Shown here one piece after another: positions 1-9,613 of a DNA stretch of 64,000 bases (position 1 is the stretch's first letter; every line of letters starts with the position of its first letter). The stretch is from Flavobacterium tyrosinilyticum (lineage in GTDB: Bacteria > Bacteroidota > Bacteroidia > Flavobacteriales > Flavobacteriaceae), in assembly GCF_023656565.1 (NCBI RefSeq), contig NZ_JAMOKG010000004.1, forward strand, positions 372,001 to 436,000, given 5' to 3'. The notes below the pieces were generated by a model. It was not told where the DNA came from. It was given only the letters and a program-made list of their open reading frames with translations, and made no database searches. A program made the translations under genes and the position numbers.

Positions 1-1
1 A

Positions 2-2947
2 GGTGACGCACAAGAACTTGAGGCAGTTGTAGTAACAACAGCTTTAGGTATCAAAAGAGAGAAAAAATCTTTAGGTTACTCATCACAAAAACTGGATGAA
101 AAAACAGTTAACTCAACACCAACAAACAACTTCCTAAACAACTTATCTGGTAAAGTTGCAGGTTTAGAGGTTAAAACTAACTCTAACTTTGGTGGATCTA
201 CTAACATCGTACTACGTGGATCAAAAAGTTTAACTGGAAACAACCAAGCATTAATGGTTGTTGATGGTGTTGCTATTAGCAATGACAACTTAAACTCAGC
301 ATCTTCAAAAAGCGGAAGAGGTGGTTTTGACTTTGGTAACTCTGCTTCTGATATTGATCCAAACAACATCGAATCGATTACAGTACTTAAAGGTGCTGCT
401 GCGACTGCATTGTATGGTAGCCAGGCTGCAAATGGTGCGATTATGATTACTACTAAAAAAGGTAAGAAAAACAGCGCTTTAGGAGTAAGCTTCAGTTCTA
501 CAACTTCTATGGGTTCTTATGATAAAGATACTTTCATTAAGTACCAAAAAGGTTACGGAGCTAATGGTTATGCTGCACCAAATGATAGTTTCTATACAGC
601 AGATGTAAACGGAGATGGTATTCCAGATCAAATTGTTGACATGACAGCTGATGCTTCTTTCGGTAATGCTTTCAACCCAAATTTAAATGTATACCAATGG
701 ACAGCTTTTGCTCCAGGCAACGCTAATTATGGTAAAGCTACTCCATGGGTTGCTGCTGCTAATGATCCTGGAAAATTCTTCCAAAAGTCTTTCAGCACAG
801 TTAACAACGTTGGTTTAAGTGGTGGTGACGAAAAAGGTTCTTATAACTTTAGTTATACTAACAACAATGAATCTGGAATTTTACCAAACAGTAGATTAAA
901 CAGAAACATTCTTAATGGTAGTTTCACAAGAAACTTATCAGACAAAATTAAAACATCTGCATTCTTTACATTCTCTGACCAATCTACTGTAGGTAGAAAT
1001 AGTACAGGTTATGGAGATAACATCTTAACTGGTTTCAGACAATGGTGGCAAACTAACGTTGATGTTAGAGAATTAAAAGACGCATACAATGTAAACGGAC
1101 AAAACGTTACTTGGAATATGAATGATCCATTAAATGGAAATTTCTCTCCAGCTTACTGGAACAACCCATACTTTGACCGTTACAAAAACTTCTCTTCTGA
1201 TGACAGAACTAGAGTTCTTGCAGGTGCTAATATCTCTTATGATATAACAAAAAACTTTAATGTTTTAGGACGTGTTACTGTAGATACTTCTAACGACAGA
1301 CAAGAATTAAGAAAAGAAAAAGGAAGCCACGCTGAAGAGTTTGGTTTACAAGCTCTTGACGAAACTTCTGGATATTCATTATATACAAGAAGCTTCTTAC
1401 AGACAACTTACGATTTCATCGCAACTTACGACCTAAAAATCTCTGAAAAAATTTCAGCAAAACTTTTAGGTGGATCAACTTTCATTAAATCTCACGTAGA
1501 TTCTTTCGATGGATCAACAACTGGAGGTTTAGTAGCTCCTGGATTATTTACATTGGCTAACTCGATGTCATTTGTTGCTCCAATTGAGCAAGAGATCAAC
1601 TACAACAAACTAGGTCTTTATACTCAAGGATCTATTGATTACAACAGAATCGTATTCGTTGAAGCTTCATACAGAAGAGATCAATCTACTGCTTTACCAC
1701 AAAACAATAATAAATATGATTATTGGTCAGTTGGAACAAGTTTCATTGCATCTGAATTAATCAAACAAGATTGGTTAAACAACTTAAAACTTAGAGCTAA
1801 CTACGCAGTTGTAGGTAACGACCCTGCTGCTGGTCTACTTGGATGGAAAATTAACAATGGATTAATTGGCGGAAACTTAATGTTCGCTAACAACTCTACT
1901 TTCGTTGACTTTAAAAACTTAAGATCAGAAAAATTAAAAAGCTGGGAGTTTGGTGTTGAGGCAGCTATGTTCAAAAACAGATTAAGTTTTGACGTATCTG
2001 TATACCAATCTAACACTACAGATCAAATTTTCAACGTACCACAATCTACATCTACAGGATTTGCAACTTCACAAATTAATGCTGGAGAAATGCAAAACAA
2101 AGGTATCGAGGTATCTTTATTCGGATCACCAGTTAAAACTAAAGATTTCGAATGGCAAGTTGGTGTAAACTGGTCTAGAAACAGAAACGAAGTTGTTTCT
2201 TTGAACCAAGGAAGAGATAACTTACAATTAGCTTCATGGCAAAATGGAGTTTCTTTAAATGCTACTGTTGGTCAACCTTACGGTACAATGAGAGGAACAG
2301 ACTATGTATATGATGCAAACGGAAACAAAACAGTTGACGAAGATGGTTACTACCTACTTGCTACTGATAAAGTAATTGGAAACATTCAAGCTGACTGGAT
2401 CGGTGGTCTTTCTAACAGATTTAACTACAAAGATTTCTCTTTGAACTTCTTAATCGATATGAAAAAAGGAGGAAGTGTTTACTCTCTAGATCAAGCTTAC
2501 GGACAATACACAGGTCTTTACCCAGAAACTGCTGGTCTTAACGACTTAGGAAACCCATTAAGAAACTCTATCGCTAATGGTGGTGGTATTATCCTTGACG
2601 GTGTTTACGAAGATGGTACTCCAAACCAATCTAGAATCCCTGCAAACATGGTAGGAGCTGGTTTTGGTGTTGAAGTTGAACCAAACAAAAAATTCATCTA
2701 CGATGCATCTTACGTAAAATTAAGAGAAGTTGGTTTCACATACAATGTACCGTCTAGATTCTTAGACAAAACAATGGCTAAATCAATCTCATTTAGTTTA
2801 TTAGGAAATAATCTTTGGATTATTCACAAAAATTTACCGTATGCTGACCCTGAAGCTGGACAATCATCTGGAAACGTTCAAGGTTTTCAATCAGGTGTAA
2901 TGCCAACAACAAAAGTATACTCATTTAATATTAAAGCGACTTTCTAA
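2..2947 (+). CDS. SusC/RagA-family TonB-linked outer-membrane receptor (5' partial)
   Basis: This is the outer-membrane beta-barrel component of a SusCD-type uptake system, which imports oligosaccharides or peptides using TonB energy. The frame is open from base 2, so the start, signal peptide and probable carboxypeptidase-like domain lie left of the window. About 981 residues are visible. A TonB box (EAVVVTTALGIKRE) at about residues 6-19 is followed by a plug domain with the typical LMVVDGVAIS and ITVLKGAAATALYGSQAANG motifs. A long barrel follows and ends in an aromatic residue (KATF). The partner SusD-like gene starts one base after the stop, so the two form an operon. No CAZyme or peptidase neighbour reveals the substrate. 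The family is certain; the ligand is unknown. Confidence 0.95.
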   Translation, partial: GDAQELEAVVVTTALGIKREKKSLGYSSQKLDEKTVNSTPTNNFLNNLSGKVAGLEVKTNSNFGGSTNIVLRGSKSLTGNNQALMVVDGVAISNDNLNSASSKSGRGGFDFGNSASDIDPNNIESITVLKGAAATALYGSQAANGAIMITTKKGKKNSALGVSFSSTTSMGSYDKDTFIKYQKGYGANGYAAPNDSFYTADVNGDGIPDQIVDMTADASFGNAFNPNLNVYQWTAFAPGNANYGKATPWVAAANDPGKFFQKSFSTVNNVGLSGGDEKGSYNFSYTNNNESGILPNSRLNRNILNGSFTRNLSDKIKTSAFFTFSDQSTVGRNSTGYGDNILTGFRQWWQTNVDVRELKDAYNVNGQNVTWNMNDPLNGNFSPAYWNNPYFDRYKNFSSDDRTRVLAGANISYDITKNFNVLGRVTVDTSNDRQELRKEKGSHAEEFGLQALDETSGYSLYTRSFLQTTYDFIATYDLKISEKISAKLLGGSTFIKSHVDSFDGSTTGGLVAPGLFTLANSMSFVAPIEQEINYNKLGLYTQGSIDYNRIVFVEASYRRDQSTALPQNNNKYDYWSVGTSFIASELIKQDWLNNLKLRANYAVVGNDPAAGLLGWKINNGLIGGNLMFANNSTFVDFKNLRSEKLKSWEFGVEAAMFKNRLSFDVSVYQSNTTDQIFNVPQSTSTGFATSQINAGEMQNKGIEVSLFGSPVKTKDFEWQVGVNWSRNRNEVVSLNQGRDNLQLASWQNGVSLNATVGQPYGTMRGTDYVYDANGNKTVDEDGYYLLATDKVIGNIQADWIGGLSNRFNYKDFSLNFLIDMKKGGSVYSLDQAYGQYTGLYPETAGLNDLGNPLRNSIANGGGIILDGVYEDGTPNQSRIPANMVGAGFGVEVEPNKKFIYDASYVKLREVGFTYNVPSRFLDKTMAKSISFSLLGNNLWIIHKNLPYADPEAGQSSGNVQGFQSGVMPTTKVYSFNIKATF

Positions 2948-2948
2948 G

Positions 2949-4391
2949 ATGAAAAAATTAATCCTCTCAATAACAGCATTGTCATTATTTATGACAAGCT
3001 GTGTAAGCGATGATCCTACATACAACAATGACCAGGACAAATCTTACGACGTACCTTCTGAGACGCTTTTCACGAATGCTGAAAAAGAACTTACAGATCA
3101 ACTAGTAACTCCAAGTGTCAACCTAAGTGTTCTTAGATATGCATCTCAATATTGGGCTGCAACTCAGTACAACACTGAAGCAAGATTCAACATTACTACA
3201 AGAAGAATCGGAGACGGACACTGGAATGCACTATACAGAAGTACATTAGGTAACTTACAAACTTCAAAAGAAGTAATTTTAACTGAGGCTGGTGATGCAG
3301 CTGTGCAAAAAAACAAAATTGCTTTAATTGAAATCCTTCAAGTTTACACTTTCCAAGTTTTAGTGGATACTTACGGAGATGTTCCTTATACTGACGCATT
3401 AAAAGTAAAAGAAGTAATTTTACCTAAATACGAAGATGATGCAGCTATTTACCCTAAATTAATCACTAGATTAGATGCAGCTATTGCTCAATTAGATACT
3501 AGTGCTGATTCTTTTGGTTCTGCTGACTTTATCTATGGAGGTGATGTAGCAAAATGGAAACTTTTTGCTAACACTTTGAAATTAAAAATTGGTTTGAATT
3601 TAGCTGATGCTGATGCTGCACTTTCTAAAAGTACAGTTGAAAGTGCTTACAATGCAGGAGTTATCTTAAACAATACTCAAAATGCAACTTTCGACTATCC
3701 AGGAGCTGCTCCAATGTACAACCCTATTTTTGCTAACTTAGTAGCTAGTAACCGTAATGACTTCGTTGCTTCTGAAACTATTGTTAACGCAATGAATACT
3801 TTACAAGATCCAAGAAGAGCTATTTACTTCAATGCAATGCCTGACGGATCTTACAAAGGAGGTCTTAATGGTCCAACTAACATTTACCAAAATTTCTCTG
3901 CTATTGGAGATAAGTTAAAAGCTGCTGATTTCCCAGGTTTATTAGCTGAGGCTACTGAATCTAACTTCTACTTAGCTGAAGCTGCTGCAAGAGGATATGC
4001 TGTTGGAAATACTGCTGAGTACTACTATAACAGAGCAATCACTGCTTCTTTCGAAAACTGGGGAATTGCAAGTGAAGCTGCTGCTTACTTAGCTAAACCA
4101 GAAGTAGCTTATGCTACTGCTGCTGGAGCAACTTACAAAGAAAAAATCGGTCAACAAGCTTGGATCGCTTTCTTCAACAGACCATTTGAATCTTGGAACT
4201 CTTACAGAAGATTAGATTTCCCTGCTTTAGTTGCACCTGCTAACGCTGTTGCTGCTGCTGAAGGAGAAATTCCAAAACGTTATACTTATCCAATCAACGA
4301 GCAAACAGTAAACAATGCAAATTGGGCTGCTGCTTCTACTGCAATTGGAGGAAACAAACTTAAAGTTCACGTTTTCTGGGATAAATTCTAA
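2949..4391 (+). CDS. SusD/RagB-family nutrient-binding lipoprotein (SusD-like 2 type)
   Basis: This is the surface lipoprotein lid that hands ligand to the SusC barrel upstream. The 480-residue protein starts with a lipoprotein signal ending in a lipobox (LFMTSC, Cys at about 18) followed by acidic VSDDP, a usual surface-export context in Bacteroidota. The helical N-terminal region with AKWKLFANTLKLKIGLNLAD, and the C-terminal WIAFFNRPFESWNSYRRLDFP motif, match the SusD-like family rather than classical SusD. The start lies one base after the susC stop. A strong hairpin with a T-run closes the operon at about 4416. The ligand cannot be predicted. Confidence 0.92.
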   Translation: MKKLILSITALSLFMTSCVSDDPTYNNDQDKSYDVPSETLFTNAEKELTDQLVTPSVNLSVLRYASQYWAATQYNTEARFNITTRRIGDGHWNALYRSTLGNLQTSKEVILTEAGDAAVQKNKIALIEILQVYTFQVLVDTYGDVPYTDALKVKEVILPKYEDDAAIYPKLITRLDAAIAQLDTSADSFGSADFIYGGDVAKWKLFANTLKLKIGLNLADADAALSKSTVESAYNAGVILNNTQNATFDYPGAAPMYNPIFANLVASNRNDFVASETIVNAMNTLQDPRRAIYFNAMPDGSYKGGLNGPTNIYQNFSAIGDKLKAADFPGLLAEATESNFYLAEAAARGYAVGNTAEYYYNRAITASFENWGIASEAAAYLAKPEVAYATAAGATYKEKIGQQAWIAFFNRPFESWNSYRRLDFPALVAPANAVAAAEGEIPKRYTYPINEQTVNNANWAAASTAIGGNKLKVHVFWDKF

Positions 4392-4415
4392 TTTATTCTA
4401 AAAACAATTATATCA

Positions 4416-4447
4416 AACCGCTCTGTTAATTCAGGGCGGTTTTTTTA
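4416..4447 (+). terminator. Rho-independent terminator of the susCD operon
   Basis: AACCGCTCTG and CAGGGCGGTT form a 10-bp stem with one G-T wobble around a TTAATT loop, followed by seven T residues. It lies 25 bases after the SusD stop and just before the rlmB promoter. Confidence 0.85.
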
Positions 4448-4462
4448 TATAAACATATTACC

Positions 4463-4470
4463 TATATTTG
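4463..4470 (+). promoter_or_regulatory. Bacteroidota -7 box (TATATTTG) of rlmB
   Basis: TATATTTG fits the TANNTTTG consensus exactly. It ends only four bases before the ATG of rlmB, so transcription would begin at or beside the start codon. A clear -33 element was not found, because that position falls in the terminator T-run. Confidence 0.6.
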
Positions 4471-4474
4471 TCCA

Positions 4475-5209
4475 ATGGAAAAAGAACATCAAATATTTGG
4501 CATTAGAGCCATCATAGAGGCAATTCAAGCAGGAAAAGAAGTAGATAAAGTTTTCATACAGAAAGACATTTCTGGTGAGCTTATGAAGGATTTAATGAAG
4601 GTAATGAAACGTGCAAACGTTAACTTCTCTTATGTACCTGTAGAAAAACTAAACCGCCTTACTCCAAATAATCATCAAGGTGCAGTAGCAACTATCTCTC
4701 CTATTGGTTTTATTGATTTAGAACATTTAGTTGAATCTACAATTGAATCAGGTCAAAAACCTCTTTTTCTAATATTAGATCAGGTATCAGATGCTAGAAA
4801 TTTTGGCGCTATTATTAGAACAGCTGAATGTACTGGAGTTAACGGAATTATTATACAAAAAGCAGGTTCGGCTCCCGTTAATGGAGATACCGTTAAGACT
4901 TCTGCTGGAGCAGTATTCAATGTGCCTATTTGCAAAGTTGAACATATAAAAGATGCGATCTTTTACTTGCAAGGTTCTGGAGTAAAAACAGTTGCTGCAA
5001 CTGAAAAAACAGATCAAAACATATACGACATATCGCTAACAGAACCATTGGCTATTATTATGGGATCCGAAGATCGAGGAATAAATCCTTCTGTTTTAAA
5101 AATAGTTGACGAAAAAGCCAAATTGCCAATGTTCGGCACAATTGGCTCATTAAATGTATCTGTAGCCTGTGGCGCTTTTCTATACGAAGCCGTTCGCCAA
5201 AGAACCTAA
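4475..5209 (+). CDS. rlmB: 23S rRNA (guanosine-2'-O-)-methyltransferase RlmB, SPOUT/TrmH family
   Basis: It is predicted to methylate the 2'-O of a conserved guanosine in 23S rRNA using S-adenosylmethionine. The 244-residue length fits RlmB. The N-terminal substrate-binding domain has the family start HQIFGIRAIIEAI. The knotted SPOUT domain carries all three motifs: NFGAIIRTAE (about 109-118), IMGSEDRGI (about 195-203) and SLNVSVACGAFLYEA (about 227-241). The ATG is four bases after a -7 promoter box, which supports both this start and a leaderless message. Other TrmH-family tRNA or rRNA methylases are the alternative, but the N-terminal domain favours RlmB. Confidence 0.9.
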   Translation: MEKEHQIFGIRAIIEAIQAGKEVDKVFIQKDISGELMKDLMKVMKRANVNFSYVPVEKLNRLTPNNHQGAVATISPIGFIDLEHLVESTIESGQKPLFLILDQVSDARNFGAIIRTAECTGVNGIIIQKAGSAPVNGDTVKTSAGAVFNVPICKVEHIKDAIFYLQGSGVKTVAATEKTDQNIYDISLTEPLAIIMGSEDRGINPSVLKIVDEKAKLPMFGTIGSLNVSVACGAFLYEAVRQRT

Positions 5210-5263
5210 AAAAACACATTGAGAGATTAAGATGCGAATGAAATAATTAAACACCTTTAATTA

Positions 5264-6067
5264 ATGCTTTCAAAATCTAATTCAAAATCAAAAGTTACAA
5301 TATTCCGCTGCCTGTTTGTAATTTTACTAATTACAAACAGCTACGGACAAAATACTACGTATAATCAATTTTGGAATGAGATTCAGTTTAATCAGACTTT
5401 AAGCAAAAAATGGGCAACAGAAATAGATTTCGCCGCAGCTTACAGCAGTAAAGAATCATCTCCAAATTTATTTGATAACACCATTCAAAGATCCATTAGA
5501 GGTTGGGGACATTACTATTTTTCTCCAAGATGGAAATTCTCTGCTTTTATAGCCTATTTTAATAATAGAGATGTACCAGAAATAGGTCAGTTTGAATCTC
5601 CCGAAACACGTTTTGCACTTCAAGGCATTTACTATTTTCATAAAACAGGATACACTTTAAGCACAAGAATGCGTGCTGAATTCCGTCATATGAAAAATGA
5701 GGATGATGATTATGAAAATGTTTTTCGATATCGCCAACAGCTAAAATACATTCAACCTCTCAACAGTAAATTTTTAAGAGCTGGTGTTGTATATGCCATT
5801 ACATCAGATGAGCTTTATTTTAAATCTGGAGCAAAAGTTACCGGCGAAAGTTTCTTTGATCGAAATCGATTAAATATTGGAGCAGGATATTTGTTTTCGG
5901 ATGATTTTCAGGTGGAACTAACCTATTGCAACGAATATCTTCCACGAAACAGCGGAAATCAAACAACCAATGCGGCATCGCTTACCATTACTTTCAATAA
6001 TCTTATTCGAAACCTTAAGAAGAAAATCGAAGCCAAAAAGCATCCTGAAATAAAAGATGAAGAATAA
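5264..6067 (+). CDS. DUF2490 domain protein, probable outer-membrane beta-barrel
   Basis: A signal peptide (hydrophobic stretch at about 11-26, ending SYGQ) is followed by alternating beta-strand-like segments rich in aromatic residues. These include TTYNQFWNEIQFNQTLSKKW and regularly spaced FRYRQQLKYI-type strands, the pattern of the DUF2490 family. The 267 residues probably form a small outer-membrane barrel; no activity is known. The C-terminal tail is basic (NLKKKIEAKKHPEIK) and may be periplasmic. The gene is convergent with the next one, and the two stop codons are directly adjacent (TAA then TTA) with no intergenic base. Confidence 0.75.
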   Translation: MLSKSNSKSKVTIFRCLFVILLITNSYGQNTTYNQFWNEIQFNQTLSKKWATEIDFAAAYSSKESSPNLFDNTIQRSIRGWGHYYFSPRWKFSAFIAYFNNRDVPEIGQFESPETRFALQGIYYFHKTGYTLSTRMRAEFRHMKNEDDDYENVFRYRQQLKYIQPLNSKFLRAGVVYAITSDELYFKSGAKVTGESFFDRNRLNIGAGYLFSDDFQVELTYCNEYLPRNSGNQTTNAASLTITFNNLIRNLKKKIEAKKHPEIKDEE

Positions 6068-6580
6068 TTAGTCTTCCTCTTTCTTTAAAAAACATTTAAG
6101 CTGTTCGATGATAGCATCTTTGTGAAGCTTAAAGTTGTAGCTTCTAACAAATTCAGTTCCTTGCAAATTGATTTCAGCAGTAATAGCTTCGTAATTAGAA
6201 AACGCTTCAAGATCTTTTTTATCTATCAAATAGAGAACTTGCATTATAGAATCGTTACGCCGATATTGTGTATCGTAATGCGCTAAATTATATGTTTTGC
6301 TATCCGCCAGATGAATTATTAAATCGTCTTTGCTCTTTTTTCCAACTTTCTTTTCTGGAAATGGTGTCGGCTGCAGTGCAATAAAATAATTTTCTTTATC
6401 TGTAACAATATTAATTTTCAACGATTTTGATTTCGTAGTATAAAAAACTGCTGGCTCAAAATAGTAAATCATACTTCCATCTGCCTGTACCCTATTTTTT
6501 ACTTCACATTGAGCAATTACTTTCCCAGTAAAAACAAAACTAAAAAACAAAAGTAGAAACTTCATTTTCATAATGCTCAA
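6068..6580 (-). CDS. Hypothetical secreted protein
   Basis: The family was not recognised. The 170-residue protein has a clear Sec signal peptide (LLLFFSFVFTGKVIAQ), so it is periplasmic or secreted. The mature part is mixed alpha/beta with many charged residues and a run of small polar segments (ADGSMIYYFEP, FIALQPTPFPEKK). There are several possible starts (MSIMKMKF); the third Met gives the most compact signal peptide. It sits 48 bases after the rhomboid gene and may be cotranscribed with it. Confidence 0.6.
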   Translation of the reverse strand: MSIMKMKFLLLFFSFVFTGKVIAQCEVKNRVQADGSMIYYFEPAVFYTTKSKSLKINIVTDKENYFIALQPTPFPEKKVGKKSKDDLIIHLADSKTYNLAHYDTQYRRNDSIMQVLYLIDKKDLEAFSNYEAITAEINLQGTEFVRSYNFKLHKDAIIEQLKCFLKKEED

Positions 6581-6628
6581 AATTAAATTGTTACACTAAC
6601 AAATTTACTTTTTTTATTTTAAAGAAAA

Positions 6629-7393
6629 TTATTCATCGGTTTCTTCTTGATTTGCTTTTTTAACTACAATGTAATTTACTGGATGACTAGACGAAAAATA
6701 CTCTATCTGATCCTCTTCCTCCTCATGGGAAAAAGTAACGAAATTTCCATTTTCATCAAAATGCCTCATAAAAGGATCATTGTTCGGATCAAAATCTGAA
6801 CGCTGCCAATCGTAAACAATTGGCTTTGCATATTCGGGTGCTTTATAAAACAAACTCAAAACAAAACCAGTTATAAGTCCTGCCAAATGACCTTCCCAAG
6901 AAATAGATTGATCAACATCCGGGAAAACGTACCATATCATTCCACCATAAAGCAAAATCACAGTTAAAGATAATGCCACCAATCTATAATATTTAGTCTG
7001 AATACCTTTAAAGAAAATAAAACTAACTAAAACATAAATTAATCCACTCGCGCCGATATGAAAATTTTCTCTTCCGACAACCCAAGTAATTAATCCCGAA
7101 AATAAAATCCCGTAGCCTATAACACCTAATGTTTGTTTTGGATAAAAAAACTGCATCGCCGCCAATAGTATTACAAGGGGAATACTATTATTATACAAAT
7201 GATCTAAATTTTCATGAATAAATGGACTGAACAAAACACCGCGTAAACCAATCAAGTCTCGAGGATAAATTCCGTATCGATAAAAATCAAAATCAAAACG
7301 GATCTGAAGCCAATATACTATCCATAAAAAGAGGACAAAAAACATCGGAAGTCCAATAACCGAATTTGAAAACCTAAAATTAGTGTCGTTCAT
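6629..7393 (-). CDS. Rhomboid-family intramembrane serine protease
   Basis: It is predicted to cleave substrates within or near transmembrane helices in the inner membrane. About six hydrophobic helices are seen. The catalytic serine is in GASGLIY and the catalytic histidine in the later helix motif WEGHLAGLITGF; HENLDHLYNNSIPL in the L1 loop/TM2 region matches the rhomboid HxxxN pattern. The start is placed at MNDTNFRF (254 residues), because the six extra upstream codons add nothing conserved. A C-terminal cytosolic tail of about 65 residues is acidic (HEEEEDQIEYF). Substrate unknown. Confidence 0.88.
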   Translation of the reverse strand: MNDTNFRFSNSVIGLPMFFVLFLWIVYWLQIRFDFDFYRYGIYPRDLIGLRGVLFSPFIHENLDHLYNNSIPLVILLAAMQFFYPKQTLGVIGYGILFSGLITWVVGRENFHIGASGLIYVLVSFIFFKGIQTKYYRLVALSLTVILLYGGMIWYVFPDVDQSISWEGHLAGLITGFVLSLFYKAPEYAKPIVYDWQRSDFDPNNDPFMRHFDENGNFVTFSHEEEEDQIEYFSSSHPVNYIVVKKANQEETDE

Positions 7394-7556
7394 ATTTTTA
7401 GAAAATAACAATTAACAGGACTCAAAAAACTATCCAAAAATATTTTACTGATAATTTGTCATACTCCAAAATAAAAAATTGTCTCAAATCAGAACAATCG
7501 TTCTCTCTACAAACTGTTTTAACTTTTGAATGAATGAAATTTAAATCTTAAAATAG

Positions 7557-7564
7557 TAATTTTG
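7557..7564 (+). promoter_or_regulatory. -7 box (TAATTTTG) immediately before rarA
   Basis: TAATTTTG matches TANNTTTG and ends five bases before the rarA ATG, again implying a leaderless or nearly leaderless transcript. No -33 TTG lies at the expected 17-23 base spacing, which lowers confidence. Confidence 0.45.
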
Positions 7565-7569
7565 TATTT

Positions 7570-8847
7570 ATGGAAGCACCTTTAGCAGAGCGTATTCGTC
7601 CGCAAAAATTAGAAGATTATATAAGCCAACACCATTTGGTTGGACCAACTGGTTCATTAACACAGCAAATTTCAAAAGGAATCATTCCTTCATTAATTTT
7701 CTGGGGACCTCCTGGTACAGGAAAAACAACATTGGCTCAAATTATTGCTCAAGAATCCAAAAGACCTTTTTATATTTTGAGCGCTATAAATTCTGGCGTA
7801 AAAGATATACGCGATGTTATAGAAAAAGCAAAACAAAGTGGTGGACTTTTTACTGCTAAAAACCCTATTCTTTTTATCGATGAGATTCATAGATTTAGCA
7901 AATCACAGCAAGATTCGCTTTTAGCCGCTGTAGAAAAAGGCTGGATAACTTTGGTCGGTGCGACAACCGAAAACCCAAGTTTTGAAGTGATTCCTGCATT
8001 ATTGTCACGTTGCCAGGTTTACATACTAAATGCATTTACAAAAGCCGATTTAGAAGCTCTTTTACAGCGTGCAATGAAAACCGATTCCTATTTGCTGACA
8101 AAAAAAATAAATCTAAAAGAAACAGAAGCTTTATTGCGTATTTCTGGCGGTGATGGACGAAAACTCTTAAATGTATTTGAACTAGTCGTTAATGCTTCAG
8201 CTGGAGATGAAATTACTATTACCAATGATCGCGTTTTTGAACTTGTACAGCAAAACACCGTTCTTTATGACAAAACTGGCGAACAGCACTACGACATTGT
8301 TTCTGCATTTATTAAATCTATTCGCGGTAGCGACCCTAACGGAGCCGTTTATTGGTTGGCACGAATGATAGAAGGCGGAGAAGAGGTGAAATTTATTGCC
8401 AGAAGAATGCTTATTTTGGCAAGTGAAGATATTGGCAATGCTAATCCAACTGCCCTTATAATGGCCAATAATACTTTTCAGGCTGTTACAACAATTGGAT
8501 ATCCAGAAAGCCGCATCATTTTAAGCCAATGTGCAATTTATTTGGCCACTTCACCAAAAAGCAACGCTTCTTATATGGCAATTGGCAGTGCGCAACAGCT
8601 GGTAAAACAAACTGGCGATTTGCCTGTTCCTATTCATTTGCGAAATGCTCCTACTAAACTGATGAAGGAATTAGGATATGGAGATGAATATAAGTATTCG
8701 CACGATTACGCCAATAATTTTGCTGAACAAGAATTCCTTCCAGATGCTATAAAAGAAACGGTTCTTTATAATCCTGGAAACAATTCTAGAGAGAACAGTA
8801 CCCGCGAATTTTTAAAGAACCGTTGGAAAGATAAATATGGTTATTAA
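7570..8847 (+). CDS. rarA: Replication-associated recombination protein RarA (MgsA/WRNIP1 family AAA+ ATPase)
   Basis: This AAA+ ATPase acts at stalled replication forks. The 425-residue protein opens with the family signature PLAERIRPQKLEDYISQ. Walker A is GPPGTGKT at residues 46-53, Walker B is ILFIDEIHRF at about 99-108, and sensor 1 follows in the GATTENPSFEV segment. The C-terminal MgsA domain is recognisable (YDIVSAFIKSIRGSDPNGAVYWLARM; MIEGGEEVKFIARR). Length and domain order are normal. It converges on the next gene with only 13 bases between stops. Confidence 0.94.
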   Translation: MEAPLAERIRPQKLEDYISQHHLVGPTGSLTQQISKGIIPSLIFWGPPGTGKTTLAQIIAQESKRPFYILSAINSGVKDIRDVIEKAKQSGGLFTAKNPILFIDEIHRFSKSQQDSLLAAVEKGWITLVGATTENPSFEVIPALLSRCQVYILNAFTKADLEALLQRAMKTDSYLLTKKINLKETEALLRISGGDGRKLLNVFELVVNASAGDEITITNDRVFELVQQNTVLYDKTGEQHYDIVSAFIKSIRGSDPNGAVYWLARMIEGGEEVKFIARRMLILASEDIGNANPTALIMANNTFQAVTTIGYPESRIILSQCAIYLATSPKSNASYMAIGSAQQLVKQTGDLPVPIHLRNAPTKLMKELGYGDEYKYSHDYANNFAEQEFLPDAIKETVLYNPGNNSRENSTREFLKNRWKDKYGY

Positions 8848-8860
8848 GCCGTATTTGTAT

Positions 8861-9613
8861 TTAGAATTTAACTACAATTTTTTCTGAAACTAATTTATCA
8901 TTCTGATAAGATTCAAAGTACCATTGTCCATCTTCTTTTAAGATTAAAGAACCCTGAACGTTATCTTTTATAGCGATATAAACATTTGGCTGAGAAGTTT
9001 TAAGAAGCTTCATTACTACCTTTGGTGTTTTATCAATCAATTGATAACCAGATTCTGTTGGTTGCGCATATAATAAATTTGGATCTTTCAAATCTGGCGA
9101 AGATGCAGTAGAAACTGGAGTTGCAACCACAGTTGTTGCCACAGCAGCTTTTACAGGAGCAGATGTTTTTGAATTCGCAACTGGATTTCCACTATATTTA
9201 TAATGCAAAGCATAAACTGACTTAAAGGCATTGTCTAACGCTTCTTTATAAGCTATTTCATATTCTTTCTCTCTACTTTTTCCAGCTTCTGAAGTAAAAA
9301 CTACTTGTCCAAAACAATCCTTGAATTGTATAATAAGTTTAGTTACCAAGAAAGCATTATCTCTTATTACATCCATATATAAAACCTGACAACGGTCTGT
9401 ATATCCCTCAGGAAGTTGTTCATTTGAATAAAAAGCTTCGAAACCACCTTTAGTCAAATTTTGTTTACTTAAAGTTGCCAAACGATATTGATTATCAGTC
9501 TTCATAAACTCATATTTCAGAGGAATAATTACAGCTTTGTAATCATTAATAGACTGTGCAAATCCAACAACTGAACATAAAATTGCAGTAAGTAAAATTT
9601 TAATTCTCATCAT
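8861..9613 (-). CDS. Hypothetical secreted protein
   Basis: A signal peptide (KILLTAILCSVVGFAQ) precedes a 230-residue mature protein. The first half contains a segment resembling a secretion or lipid-handling domain of unknown function (IKFKDCFGQVVF-like). It is followed by an Ala/Thr/Val-rich linker at about 150-170 and a short C-terminal domain (LILKEDGQWYFESYQNDKLV). No named family was recognised. The start ATG overlaps the stop of the HAD gene by one base (TAATG), so translation is probably coupled within the radC operon. There are two adjacent Met codons at the start; either could be used. Confidence 0.6.
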   Translation of the reverse strand: MMRIKILLTAILCSVVGFAQSINDYKAVIIPLKYEFMKTDNQYRLATLSKQNLTKGGFEAFYSNEQLPEGYTDRCQVLYMDVIRDNAFLVTKLIIQFKDCFGQVVFTSEAGKSREKEYEIAYKEALDNAFKSVYALHYKYSGNPVANSKTSAPVKAAVATTVVATPVSTASSPDLKDPNLLYAQPTESGYQLIDKTPKVVMKLLKTSQPNVYIAIKDNVQGSLILKEDGQWYFESYQNDKLVSEKIVVKF

